Shown: positions 1 to 8,528 of the stretch, piece by piece
Layout of the letters: each line of letters begins with the position of its first letter
Position numbering within the stretch: position 1 is the first letter of the stretch
Assembly (NCBI RefSeq): GCF_018139685.1
Contig: NZ_JAGSPN010000002.1
Span: 363,642 to 427,641 of the forward strand
Origin: Cognatundibacterium luofuense
GTDB taxonomy: Bacteria; Pseudomonadota; Gammaproteobacteria; Burkholderiales; Burkholderiaceae_D
DNA length: 64,000 bases
Direction of reading: 5' to 3'
Made by a program: the position numbers and the translations under genes
The notes under the pieces: model-generated
Databases searched by the model: none
What the model was told of the DNA's origin: nothing
Seen by the model: only the letters and a program-made list of their open reading frames with translations

Positions 1-79
1 CACTTTAGCGTCACAAATCTTGGCAGTAATGCTGGCATATTCCCAGTGTGCTCACTAAGCTGACAAATATTCTGCATCT

Positions 80-1021
80 ATGTCAGCATCGAAAAACATG
101 CTTATTCAACTGCGACGATTTACTGAATTTTCACTGACACTCTGTCTTCTGTTCAATCTGACATCTGTCAGGGCTGATAGTGACGACACCATTCATGTTC
201 GGTACTATCAGGGAGGCACTGTCCCGGAATATGCTGTAAGAGTGCTGACACTGGCATTACAAAAAAGTGGTCACAGTTATTCACTGACTCCCGTCACCAC
301 TCCGATGACAACGCCACGCATTGTCAGAACAATCAGAAACAACACGCCAGACAGCGTCAATTTATTCTGGGCTGCGAGTAGTCCTGATCTGGAAAATGCG
401 CTCGCCGCTATTCCTGTACCGATAGAAAGAGGCCTGATCGGATTCAGGGTACTGGTGACAAGCCAGGAGTACTTGCCACGCATCGAGCAAATGAACAACG
501 ACCACAACTTCAAAACGATAAACCTGCTTCAAGGTATCGGATGGAGCGATACAGCAATCTTAAGAAAGAATGGTTTTACAGTCACAGAGGCATCTCCCGA
601 TAACCTGTATAACATGCTTGCAGCAGGCAGAGCTGATGCATTTCCACGCAGTGCTATCGATGCGGAACGCGAATTACGCACTCAGCAAAAACTGCATCCC
701 AGTTTAACGATAGCACCGGGAATAGCGTTGGTGTATCCGCGCTTCGGCGTATTTTTCTTTGTATCCGGCGATAACAAACCATTGCGCATTGCACTAGAAA
801 AAGGCATGCAGGCAGCACTGAAAGACGGGAGTTTTTTAAAGTTATATGAAGAAGATCCTGATATCCGGTCCGCACTGAAAATGTTGCGTGATCCCCGTAA
901 AATTTATAAATTATCAGGAACATCTCCGGATTCAGCACTTCACAAACTGGATGCAAACCTGTTTGAACCGTTACTATCCGGGGTATCCAAAGAAAATGCT
1001 GCCGCAAACACGAGAAAATAA
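80..1021 (+). CDS. Periplasmic solute-binding-like protein (SBP family 3 fold)
   Basis: A 313-residue exported protein that looks like a family 3 extracellular solute-binding protein. The hydrophobic stretch at residues 16-31, ending in VRA, reads as a signal peptide. The mature part begins with a beta strand (HVRYYQG), and mid-protein has the family-typical order of a strand, a glycine loop and a region like NLYNMLAAGRADAFP, where SBPs report a residue-specific hinge. No permease or ATPase gene lies beside it, so transport is not shown. Such orphan proteins can also be sensors or enzyme-like. A second ATG at 98 would shorten the leader by six residues, and neither start has a strong ribosome site. 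The specific ligand cannot be read from sequence. Confidence 0.7.
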   Translation: MSASKNMLIQLRRFTEFSLTLCLLFNLTSVRADSDDTIHVRYYQGGTVPEYAVRVLTLALQKSGHSYSLTPVTTPMTTPRIVRTIRNNTPDSVNLFWAASSPDLENALAAIPVPIERGLIGFRVLVTSQEYLPRIEQMNNDHNFKTINLLQGIGWSDTAILRKNGFTVTEASPDNLYNMLAAGRADAFPRSAIDAERELRTQQKLHPSLTIAPGIALVYPRFGVFFFVSGDNKPLRIALEKGMQAALKDGSFLKLYEEDPDIRSALKMLRDPRKIYKLSGTSPDSALHKLDANLFEPLLSGVSKENAAANTRK

Positions 1022-1065
1022 TCAGAGTAAAAACCAAACCGTACACAACTATCTGCTGTGTGCTG

Positions 1066-1743
1066 TTAAAAAATATCGCTGCTTGCAACCGCAATTACCT
1101 TCACCCCAAGCTTCGACGACCAAAAAGCGGGATCGCCACACTGCGATGCACTGACCGGGGCATCACTGGTCACTTGAGAAATCACACCATCTGCGCCGAT
1201 ACGGAGCAGCATACATGTCTGCAGATTCATACTACCCGGCACCATTTGTTTCATATAGAAGAAACGCTGATCAGCCGCGCCGTAGAAAACCGGTGAAGCC
1301 ATCAACTCCTGATCCGAGTACGGGATATCCGCCTGATACTGTGAAATAACTTCGCCGTTCAGGTCGAAACGAAATTGCTCGATCCGAAACTGGTTCACAT
1401 CCCGGCCGATGATCGTACAGTCGAGATGCTTTCGTCCCGGAGCCCAGTTTAACTGGCCACCGGCACAAATATTTTTTGGTATCAGAGTGCCCGGCTGCAG
1501 AAGCTGATAACGAGGGCTTTCTGCCAGCCCAAGTGCACGTACCGGATTCAGCATCACGACTTTATTGATATTGTTTATACGACGCCACTCTTTGCCAAAC
1601 TTCAGATAAACGTCCTGCTGTCCGTTCTGCGTATTTTCTGATTTCAGCCAGTTGACGGGTTGCTTGCTGTCACCTGATCCATCACATGCACAAAGTACAA
1701 TAAGTAAACAGCCTGTCATCAGAAAACGGGAAAACTTTTGCAT
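1066..1743 (-). CDS. Putative lipoprotein, unknown function
   Basis: A 225-residue protein with a lipoprotein signal: a basic start, a hydrophobic core and the lipobox LCAC with the acylated cysteine at residue 20, followed by a DGSGDSK linker. Asp next to the lipidated Cys hints at inner-membrane retention under the E. coli rule. I recognise no domain in the rest. It contains several Cys residues and short beta-like stretches. It is convergent with the preceding solute-binding gene (44 bp apart) and divergent from the small TonB-domain gene. Function unknown. Confidence 0.65.
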   Translation of the reverse strand: MQKFSRFLMTGCLLIVLCACDGSGDSKQPVNWLKSENTQNGQQDVYLKFGKEWRRINNINKVVMLNPVRALGLAESPRYQLLQPGTLIPKNICAGGQLNWAPGRKHLDCTIIGRDVNQFRIEQFRFDLNGEVISQYQADIPYSDQELMASPVFYGAADQRFFYMKQMVPGSMNLQTCMLLRIGADGVISQVTSDAPVSASQCGDPAFWSSKLGVKVIAVASSDIF

Positions 1744-2113
1744 TATTTTAAATTTTTAATGGTTTAACAAAATATCCCGAAAGTACGGGCGTATCCGAGC
1801 ATAACAAAGCGGAATATGTGCGAGCGGACTTAAATCATTCTCAGCACCAAAATAACAAAACAAACTGTGTAAACGTCATGAAAACACTATGCTAGTTTCT
1901 ACTTTTTTAAAATAATATTTTTCAATGTTTTTTTGACAAAGATAATACATTTTTAACAGTACAGCATACGTAAAAATACCATTTCGGAGCATTTTAACTG
2001 TGCAGCATTAAATTTCCATTGCCACGAAGAAATTTGATCAAGTAAAATCGCGGCAAATTTCTTTATGGCAATTCGCCGCCCGTATTTTCTGAACTTACTT
2101 GTCTCTGTTAAAA
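1744..2113. other. AT-rich intergenic region between divergent genes
   Basis: A 370-bp AT-rich stretch between the lipoprotein gene (minus) and a TonB-domain gene (plus). A good -35-like TTGACA lies at 1933-1938 for the plus strand, but I do not see a convincing -10 at the right distance. No gene or strong dyad was recognised. Confidence 0.4.
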
Positions 2114-2449
2114 ATGAAAAAACTTCTGTTGATCTCCGCGCTGTCGCTGGCCTCCTCCCTGTCATTTGCGAATGAAGTTGCTCCTGTAATGGACAAACAA
2201 ACCTGTGAAAAACCGGTATATCCTAAAGCTGCTCTGATAAATGAAGAGGCTGGTGCTGTTGCATTGTCTGTTCTGGTAGCACCTGACGGTAACGTTGTTG
2301 ATTCCAAAATTGATAAATCCAGCGGTTCGAAAACACTGGACAAAGCCACTGTCAAAGTTTTTTCTTCGTGCAAATTTAAACCAGGCACAAAAGATGGTAA
2401 AGCTCAGCAGGCATGGGTAAAGCTCGAATACGTCTGGAGTCTTTCCTGA
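2114..2449 (+). CDS. Small exported TonB C-terminal-domain protein
   Basis: A 111-residue periplasmic protein made of a signal peptide (residues 1-19, ending SFA before NEV) and a single TonB C-terminal domain. Visible family marks are the YP-x-A motif after the first strand, the GxVxxxKIxxSSG strand-turn and the closing CKFKPG. Unlike real TonB it has no N-terminal anchor, no Pro-rich spacer and no exbBD neighbours, so it probably does not energise receptors. A Cys pair (TCEKP and SSCKF) could form a disulfide. I chose ATG 2114 over a TTG 15 bp upstream because it gives a clean signal peptide. Two longer relatives lie at 6502 and 7464. Confidence 0.75.
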   Translation: MKKLLLISALSLASSLSFANEVAPVMDKQTCEKPVYPKAALINEEAGAVALSVLVAPDGNVVDSKIDKSSGSKTLDKATVKVFSSCKFKPGTKDGKAQQAWVKLEYVWSLS

Positions 2450-2475
2450 TCTGCTGATCCGTATTCAGCAATCGT

Positions 2476-2502
2476 AAAAAAGGATGCGCAAGCATCCTTT
2501 TT
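2476..2502 (+). terminator. Rho-independent terminator
   Basis: AAAAAGGATGC pairs with GCATCCTTTTT around a tiny loop, with a T run on the plus strand, 27 bp after the TonB-domain gene. Confidence 0.85.
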
Positions 2503-2625
2503 GCTTTAAATATACGAAAGACCCGCTTCCGGCGAAGTAGCCTGCTGTAAAAAGCCAGTTTGCTGCGTATGGTAAACTGGCGTCTTTCTGTTACAGCGCA
2601 ATCTGCGCCTGAAAAGGTTTTTATC

Positions 2626-4101
2626 GTGACGACTACTCAAGAAATCAGCCAACTCTATCCCAATGCATTATGGAACTGGTTTGCGCAAATCTGTGCCATT
2701 CCACACCCGTCAAAACATGAAGCAAAGCTGAGTGAACATATTCAGCGCTGGGCTGCAGAAAAAGGCTTGCCGGTCGTCGTCGACCATGTCGGTAATTTAA
2801 TTATCCGAAAACCTGCCACTGCTGGCATGGAAAACCGCAAAATTGTCGTGATTCAGGCCCATCTGGATATGGTCCCCCAGAAAAATGCTGACAAACAGCA
2901 TGATTTTGTTCTGGATGCTATCGAACCACGCATCGACGGTGAATGGGTAAAAGCCAATGGCACTACACTGGGCGCAGATAACGGTATCGGTATGGCGTCA
3001 GCGCTGGCAATTCTCGGTGCAAACGATATTCCGCACGGTCCGCTGGAAGTTTTACTGACAGTCGATGAAGAAGCCGGAATGACAGGTGCCTTCGGTTTGC
3101 AGGCCGGCATGCTGAATGCCGACATTCTGATCAACACAGACTCCGAGCAGGAAGGTGAAATCTACATGGGTTGCGCCGGTGGTGTGGATGCAGAAATCAG
3201 GCTGCCGCTGGAAATGGAAACAGTACCGTCCGGTCTGCAGGCTTTCACCTTGTATATCAGCGGACTGAAAGGTGGTCATTCAGGCGTAAACATTCATCTC
3301 GGTCGTGGCAATGCGAATAAATTGCTGGCCCGTTTTATGGCCGGACATGCTGATGAGTTAAACATCCGTATCGCAGATATCACCGGTGGTACGCTGCGTA
3401 ACGCCATTCCGCGCGAAGCGCAATGCCAGTTCCTGATTCCTTCTGCCCACATTCCCTTACTTACCCAGCGCATTGCACAGTACGAGCAAATACTGCAAGC
3501 CGAACTCAGTCAGACTGAGCCGTCACTGAAAGTGCGTATCGAAGAAAACAAGTCCTTGCCACAGCAAGTGTTATCACTGCCTTCCCAGCAACGCTGGATT
3601 CATTTCCTGAATGCTTGTCCTAATGGTGTGATACGGATGAGCGATGACATTCCCGGCGTCACCGAAACCTCACTGAACCTCGGTGTGATCAGTATTGAAA
3701 ACGGACAAGGCCGTGCGCTGTGTCTGATTCGTTCGCTGATTGACACAGGTCGTGAGCAGGTGGAAAGCATGCTGACATCCCTGAGCGCTATTGCCGGTGC
3801 AGAAATTACTTTATCCGGCTGCTACCCTGGCTGGAAACCGGACACCAGCTCACCGGTCATGAAGATCGTGAAAGATACTTACGAAAGTATTTACCATAAA
3901 GAACCTGACATCATGGTCATTCATGCAGGCCTGGAATGCGGTCTGTTCAAAAAGCACTATCCTGAACTCGATATGGTTTCGATAGGCCCGACCATCCGTT
4001 TCCCGCACGGACCGGATGAAATGGTGAATATCAAAACCGTTGGCCAGTACTGGGAGTTGTTACTTGCCGTTCTGGCACGCATCCCTGAAAAAACCGCCTG
4101 A
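2626..4101 (+). CDS. pepD: Cytosol nonspecific dipeptidase (aminoacyl-histidine dipeptidase)
   Basis: A 491-residue M20-family metallopeptidase of the PepD (Xaa-His dipeptidase) type, which cleaves dipeptides in the cytoplasm with a two-metal centre. Metal and catalytic residues are visible: H79-x-D81 in QAHLDM, D118 in LGADNGIG, the E148-E149 pair in VDEEAGMTG, and a late His in FPHGPDE. Length fits E. coli PepD (485). The open frame continues upstream, but I place the start at GTG 2626, eight bases after GAAAAGG, because the family similarity begins there. It stands alone between a terminator and a cytochrome gene. Confidence 0.93.
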   Translation: MTTTQEISQLYPNALWNWFAQICAIPHPSKHEAKLSEHIQRWAAEKGLPVVVDHVGNLIIRKPATAGMENRKIVVIQAHLDMVPQKNADKQHDFVLDAIEPRIDGEWVKANGTTLGADNGIGMASALAILGANDIPHGPLEVLLTVDEEAGMTGAFGLQAGMLNADILINTDSEQEGEIYMGCAGGVDAEIRLPLEMETVPSGLQAFTLYISGLKGGHSGVNIHLGRGNANKLLARFMAGHADELNIRIADITGGTLRNAIPREAQCQFLIPSAHIPLLTQRIAQYEQILQAELSQTEPSLKVRIEENKSLPQQVLSLPSQQRWIHFLNACPNGVIRMSDDIPGVTETSLNLGVISIENGQGRALCLIRSLIDTGREQVESMLTSLSAIAGAEITLSGCYPGWKPDTSSPVMKIVKDTYESIYHKEPDIMVIHAGLECGLFKKHYPELDMVSIGPTIRFPHGPDEMVNIKTVGQYWELLLAVLARIPEKTA

Positions 4102-4173
4102 TATGTGTTCCCGGTGGTCAGCTGGTTCTGACCACCATATACCGGTCTGACATATCTGAAATCCTATTCCATC

Positions 4174-4572
4174 ATGATCATGTCGCGCTCTCGTCTCATA
4201 TTACCCCTCATCACTGGTTTCCTCATGTCGCAGTCTGCCGCAGCTTCAGCCGCGACACAGACTCCCGGTGAACGTCAGTTTCAGCGTTGCATTAACTGCC
4301 ACCAGATCGGCCCGTCTGCGCGACACGGGTTCGGACCCTCACTGACAGGGGTTCTCGGCAGACAAGCCGGTAGCGCCAGCGGCTATAACTTTTCAGCTGC
4401 CATGAAAAACAGCAGGATCGTATGGGATGAAAAAACGCTGACCGCATTTCTGAAGAATCCGGACGGCGTCGTACCGGGCACCCGTATGCGTTTATGGGGT
4501 TACAACGATGAGCAGCAGATCCGCGATCTGATCGCCTATCTGAAATCCAATCCTGCACCGGCATCGCGCTGA
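4174..4572 (+). CDS. Small periplasmic c-type cytochrome
   Basis: A 132-residue class I cytochrome c of the c2/c-550 type. A signal peptide ends near residue 26 (AAASA). The heme site is C39-x-x-C42-H43 in CINCH and the likely sixth ligand is M105 in GTRMRLWG. The segment FGPSLTGVLGRQAG is characteristic of this family. It would carry electrons in the periplasm, with partner oxidase or dehydrogenase not encoded nearby. Start codons at 4174 and 4180 are both possible. It is convergent with the outer-membrane protein gene, whose terminator begins just after this stop. Confidence 0.87.
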   Translation: MIMSRSRLILPLITGFLMSQSAAASAATQTPGERQFQRCINCHQIGPSARHGFGPSLTGVLGRQAGSASGYNFSAAMKNSRIVWDEKTLTAFLKNPDGVVPGTRMRLWGYNDEQQIRDLIAYLKSNPAPASR

Positions 4573-4573
4573 A

Positions 4574-4612
4574 TAAAAAAGCCCCGGCTGCTCTGATCAG
4601 ACAACCGGGGGA
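4574..4612 (-). terminator. Terminator of the outer-membrane barrel gene
   Basis: On the minus strand, CCCCGGTTG pairs with CAGCCGGGG (one wobble) and is followed by CTTTTTTATT. A second small dyad (CCTGTAC/GTACAGG, 4621-4641) lies between it and the gene end. Confidence 0.75.
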
Positions 4613-4670
4613 GGGAGAACCCTGTACCGGGGAAGTACAGGGAGAGTGTGAGACAGAGAAGACTTCAGAT

Positions 4671-5261
4671 TCAGAAGTGATATTGCATACCGACGTTCAG
4701 ATTACGGACAGTTTCCTTTTCGTCGCCGAATTTGACTTTACGGGTTTCAAATTCCGCACGTAATGCCAGTTCTTTGGTCAGTTTGTAATTCAGGCCCAGA
4801 CCCCAGACTGGTTGTGTAGAGCTGGTACTGGTCGATGTCATAACAGATGCTGTCGGGTTAACCGCCCACATATCACCTTCAGCCTTGACGCTGGCAATAC
4901 CCAGTTTGGCGAAACCGGATAACTCAGAAGTAAATTGCTGATTTGCTACAGCAGCCAGTTCAAAAGAGCTGGACTTGACCTGCATCCTGGCGGAAGTACT
5001 GCTTGCTGTATCATATAAGTCCGCTTTCGTTTTACCCAGATTTGAGTAACTGGCTTCTACAGCGAAATTCGGGTGAAACTGATAGCCGCCAAATAACTTG
5101 TACGAGGTTGCGTCATTGCTGCAACTGATAGTACCTGAGCAGTCAGCGGACAATTGAGAGCGGCCGATACTTGCACCACCGTATACCTGCGCAGATGCAG
5201 CGGCACTCAGTGCCAGACCAGCAACAACCAGACTTGCTTTCATCAGCTTACTTTTCAGCAT
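4671..5261 (-). CDS. Outer-membrane beta-barrel protein (OmpA-like N-domain / Opa type)
   Basis: A 196-residue small outer-membrane barrel. A signal peptide is cut after ASA-Q at residue 25. The mature chain opens with VYGGASIGRS, has alternating amphipathic strands such as YKLFGGYQFHPNFAVEASYSNLG, and ends with the C-terminal Phe signature (MQYHF) recognised by BamA. An eight-stranded barrel is expected. There is no peptidoglycan-binding OmpA domain. Ribosome site AAAGGA lies seven bases before the ATG. It is a single-gene unit with its own terminator. Ligand or porin role unknown. Confidence 0.82.
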   Translation of the reverse strand: MLKSKLMKASLVVAGLALSAAASAQVYGGASIGRSQLSADCSGTISCSNDATSYKLFGGYQFHPNFAVEASYSNLGKTKADLYDTASSTSARMQVKSSSFELAAVANQQFTSELSGFAKLGIASVKAEGDMWAVNPTASVMTSTSTSSTQPVWGLGLNYKLTKELALRAEFETRKVKFGDEKETVRNLNVGMQYHF

Positions 5262-5613
5262 TTTGCATTCCTTTAATCAGGTTAAACATCATCGTGACCT
5301 TGCGGCTTGTTCCGCTTGCAGTGCAGCGATGAGGCAAGTTTTGCAAATGGCATCCGGGATGACCAGCAGTCTGTAAAAAGTGGCATTTGGAACACGCAGA
5401 GGTATCAAATTTCAAAACCAAATCTATGTTACACGCTGAAAAATACTGATATTTAATCCCCTATCGATGACATGAAATAAAAAAACTGCCACAGGATTGA
5501 CGTTATCAGATCAACTATGCAAACTTGCAAAAGTTCTTTCTGCACCACCGAAATGCATTGCACAGCCCGGTTTGCCGAAATCCGGTTCGTTCAATCCTGA
5601 CTCGCGAGACACT
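5262..5613. other. Intergenic region upstream of two divergent genes
   Basis: 352 bp between the outer-membrane barrel gene (minus) and the HPt gene (plus). An alternative TTG start for the HPt gene at 5497 lies in it, so the last 117 bp may be coding. I see no confident promoter or repeat. Confidence 0.35.
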
Positions 5614-6375
5614 ATGCAAAATGCCCAGGCGTTGCTCGAAGCACTCCGTCAGAGTTATATCCGCGACCTTCCCTCACAACTGGATGAACTGGAATCCCTG
5701 ATTCTGCAACGCAGTCCGGACGACAAGCTTGAACGCTGGCAAGAGCTGTACCGCCGTGTACACAGCCTGAAGGGAAGCGGCGGCACATATGGTTTGCACG
5801 CTGTTTCCGATATTTGTCATCCGTTTGAAGATCTGATTGCGTCGTACCTGAGCACATCTGAACCCCACCCGCCCGCACTGACAGACTTTGCGTTGCGTTA
5901 TCTGGATTTGCTGCGCGAAACCACACTGCATTACCAGCAACAACAGCCTGTGGATGAGTTGCTGCCACAGCGCTTGCAAACTTTGAATAATGCAATCAGT
6001 GCCACTCAGCACTCTGCCCTGATCGTCGAGAATTCGGATGTCGTGATTCAACTCATCAGCGAGGTACTCAGCCACTTCCGTTTCCGTGCAGAGGTCGCCA
6101 GAGACGGTTATCTGGCGCTGGGCAGGGTATTATCCGGTTCATTTGATCTGGTGATTACCGGCATGGAAACGGGGCGTTTAAACGGCTTTGCGATGATCAG
6201 CGCCGCACATCTGGCCGAAAGCCGCAGGCAATCCACCCGCTTCGTACTGGTCACCGCTTCCGGTTTTAATACACCGCTGCCGGAGGGTGATGCAGTCTTT
6301 CACAAAGATTCATTATTGCGCGAAAACCTTTTCCGGCATCTGCGCGATCTGACGCTGACCAAAATCAGTCACTGA
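5614..6375 (+). CDS. HPt protein fused to a degenerate receiver domain
   Basis: A 253-residue phosphorelay-like protein. Residues 1-110 form a histidine phosphotransfer domain with the motif VHSLKGSGGTYG, phospho-His at residue 50. Residues about 133-250 fold like a response-regulator receiver (ALIVENSDVV first strand, HK lysine near the end, LVTAS switch strand). The phosphoacceptor Asp is Gly183 (LVITGMETG), and the acidic pair of strand 1 is E-N. The second domain therefore should not be phosphorylated and may be a docking or decoy module. I prefer ATG 5614. A TTG at 5497 would add 39 residues but has a badly spaced ribosome site. No kinase is adjacent. Confidence 0.78.
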   Translation: MQNAQALLEALRQSYIRDLPSQLDELESLILQRSPDDKLERWQELYRRVHSLKGSGGTYGLHAVSDICHPFEDLIASYLSTSEPHPPALTDFALRYLDLLRETTLHYQQQQPVDELLPQRLQTLNNAISATQHSALIVENSDVVIQLISEVLSHFRFRAEVARDGYLALGRVLSGSFDLVITGMETGRLNGFAMISAAHLAESRRQSTRFVLVTASGFNTPLPEGDAVFHKDSLLRENLFRHLRDLTLTKISH

Positions 6376-6501
6376 CACTCAAAAAAATTAATTGATATTA
6401 AATGCAATACGCATATTAAAAAGGTAAAATGCCAGATGCTGCCATCATCCGAACCGGATGGAGAATGACCGAAGCGCTTCATTTTTCTTTTGCCATTGAT
6501 A

Positions 6502-7179
6502 ATGCGTACCCTCTTTATTTCTGTTTTTCTGCTGATTAACAGCCTGACTTCATCTGCCGTCGCTGCTGACAACCCGAATGAACATCCTTTACCGTCTGAT
6601 CTGCGGGTTTCCTTCAAACAGTGCAGCCAACCTGCTTACCCGAGATCTGCCGGACGTAACCTGAAGAGTGGCGATACGCTGATAACAACACTGACCGATG
6701 CCGATGGCAAAGTGGTTTCCGTAGACGTTGTACGCAGCAGTGGCTGGCGAACACTGGATTTTGCGGTTGCGCGCGCCGTCATGGGCTGCAAAATTACCAA
6801 CCTTGCCCCTGGCAGAGCGATCAAGGCCGGGCTCACCTTCCGTTGGATGATTGAAGACGCTGATTTCTTTTACTTTGAACCAGCCAAACTACTCGCCGCA
6901 AGCTGCCCTGCCTCCGACTTACTGCGCATCCCCGGCGATGATGAGCCTGGCCTCGGAATTGTGATCGGTGCGGTCGTCACCAAAAAAGGACTCGTATCCT
7001 ATCACTCTGTTGAATGGGCAGACGACGATGATGCACTGACGCAGGAAGCCGTGCGCATTGTCAAAGCCTGCAAATTTGAACCGGGGGCTAACAGTCATGG
7101 CATCCTGGAAACCACTGTTGCCATTCGCCTGCTACCGAAAAAATCTGCAGCAACCGCTATCGTTAAAGCTGCTCAGTAA
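6502..7179 (+). CDS. Exported protein with two TonB C-terminal-like domains
   Basis: A 225-residue periplasmic protein: signal peptide (residues 1-22, ending AVA), then two repeats of a TonB C-terminal-like domain. Domain 1 has CSQPAYP, a VVRSSGW turn and a closing GCKI; domain 2 starts CPASDL and closes with KACKFEPG. Each domain keeps one Cys near its start and one near its end, suggesting one disulfide per domain. No membrane anchor. It is a paralogue of the next gene (7464), with the same layout and the shared GLGIV-GxxV segment. ATG 6502 gives the clean signal peptide. Function unknown; an adaptor or chaperone role in the periplasm is a guess. Confidence 0.7.
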   Translation: MRTLFISVFLLINSLTSSAVAADNPNEHPLPSDLRVSFKQCSQPAYPRSAGRNLKSGDTLITTLTDADGKVVSVDVVRSSGWRTLDFAVARAVMGCKITNLAPGRAIKAGLTFRWMIEDADFFYFEPAKLLAASCPASDLLRIPGDDEPGLGIVIGAVVTKKGLVSYHSVEWADDDDALTQEAVRIVKACKFEPGANSHGILETTVAIRLLPKKSAATAIVKAAQ

Positions 7180-7463
7180 GCCTTACCGCTCCCAAACCGG
7201 AACTGCCCCGAACGGGATGTTCCGGTTTCTATTGCAGCACAGCGCCCGCTCTCCCTTCCTGCGCTAAACGCCGTTACTTTTTGCCGTTTTTTGGACAAAT
7301 TACGACAGCACGCAATCGTTTTCGCCGATTGTCATGCAAACTTCATATCGGTTCGGTATATTCGCTGTCCATTCCCCTTTCTCATCTGATCTGCCGGAAA
7401 TATCTGACGTTCTGATGCGCAATCGTTTGCTTACCGGGGTTTGAACCAGTTTAAGGACAGAAC

Positions 7464-8126
7464 ATGAAATTTCCTCTGATAAGCAGTCTTCTCTATCTCG
7501 CCATCAGCGCAGCACCGGTACAAGCACAGGAAGCGCCGGCGGAACAGGATCTTTTTCTGAGCAAGAAAGATATTCTGCAACATTGCCTGCAACCCAAATA
7601 TCCACCGGCAGCCATGCGTAACCGTTTTCACGGCACAGCGCATGTTGCGATGACGATCAATGAAAAAGGCGAAGTCGAAGCAGTGGATTTCCGTCGCAGC
7701 AGCGGCTGGTGGTTGCTGGATCAGGCCACAGCCAAAGCACTGATCGGTTGCAAGCTGCTGGATCAGCCGCCGGCGAAAAAAGTCGTTGCCACTGCGCGTT
7801 ACAGCTGGAACCTCGATGAAAAACTGCGTTATGACAACGATCCAGTGATTCGTCCGGAAACCTGTCCGGAATCCGACAAAGTGCGTCTGGCTGGTGAAAC
7901 AGAAGGCGGGCTGGGTATCGTGGTCGGTACGCTGGTGTCACGCGAAGGTCAGGTCAAACAAGCCTCTCTGGAATGGGCCAGCGGCGATGCCGATACCGAT
8001 ATGGCCGCCGTCAATTTTGTGAAGGCTTGCCAGTTCAACCCGGCCACGATTCAGGATAAAGCCTACAACGCACCTGCATCGGTACGCTTGCTGGAAAAGA
8101 AAGCAGCGCCAGCCAAAGCACAGTAA
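7464..8126 (+). CDS. Exported protein with two TonB C-terminal-like domains (paralogue)
   Basis: A 220-residue paralogue of the preceding gene. It has a signal peptide (cut near AQA at residue 21), domain 1 with CLQPKYPPAAMR and FRRSSGWW, and domain 2 from CPESDKVR to KACQFNPA. The Cys pair per domain is kept. Good ribosome site AAGGA seven bases before ATG. The two genes are 284 bp apart, and a TATATT-like -10 sits near 7358, so this one probably has its own promoter. It ends in a Lys/Ala tail. Role unknown. Confidence 0.72.
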   Translation: MKFPLISSLLYLAISAAPVQAQEAPAEQDLFLSKKDILQHCLQPKYPPAAMRNRFHGTAHVAMTINEKGEVEAVDFRRSSGWWLLDQATAKALIGCKLLDQPPAKKVVATARYSWNLDEKLRYDNDPVIRPETCPESDKVRLAGETEGGLGIVVGTLVSREGQVKQASLEWASGDADTDMAAVNFVKACQFNPATIQDKAYNAPASVRLLEKKAAPAKAQ

Positions 8127-8148
8127 AACCCGCCGGTGACGGCATCCG

Positions 8149-8184
8149 GTCGCAGCATCTTCCACGTCTGGTAAATGCTGCGAT
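8149..8184 (+). terminator. Possible terminator hairpin
   Basis: TCGCAGCAT and ATGCTGCGA form a long stem with a 16-base loop, followed by TCCTGCTTTT, 25 bp after the gene at 7464. The T run is weak. Confidence 0.4.
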
Positions 8185-8219
8185 CCTGCTTTTCTGCCAG
8201 CGCCGACACCTGACCACTG

Positions 8220-8298
8220 TGCGATTTTCGTCATTTGTGTTTTACGGACGTCCGGACTTTCTGCCGACGACAAGCAGATCGCTATGCAGAACACCGCA
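8220..8298 (+). repeat. Dispersed 65-bp-spaced repeat, copy 1
   Basis: Contains the exact core CCGGACTTTCTGCCGACGAC and the right-hand 14-mer TGCAGAACACCGCA starting at 8285, exactly 65 bp after the (degenerate) left 14-mer at 8220. The conserved flank TTTGGGCCTGTTTTGG follows. Lies 93 bp after a gene end and in that gene's orientation. Confidence 0.85.
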
Positions 8299-8528
8299 TT
8301 TGGGCCTGTTTTGGTACTCAACCGGCTCTGTAAGGCTCCTGACAGATGTTCGGAGCCATCCTCCCGCCAGCCCCGCCTGCACTGACCAACGCAAGCCTCG
8401 CGCTGTTACTTTTTCCGTACTGCAATTTCGGGCAGAGAGCGGCATAATAGCGGACTTTCTTTCGCGGAAAATCCGCCTGTTGTGCTGACGGTGTGTTGCA
8501 TGACATCCGGCACTCCTTCTCTGCCGCC

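Noticed and set aside
8220-8298. Small ORFs in the dispersed repeat with the peptide PDFLPTTAGSLC
   Set aside because: The same short peptide appears because the DNA repeats, but frames differ in length and start, and none has a ribosome site. I treat the element as non-coding.
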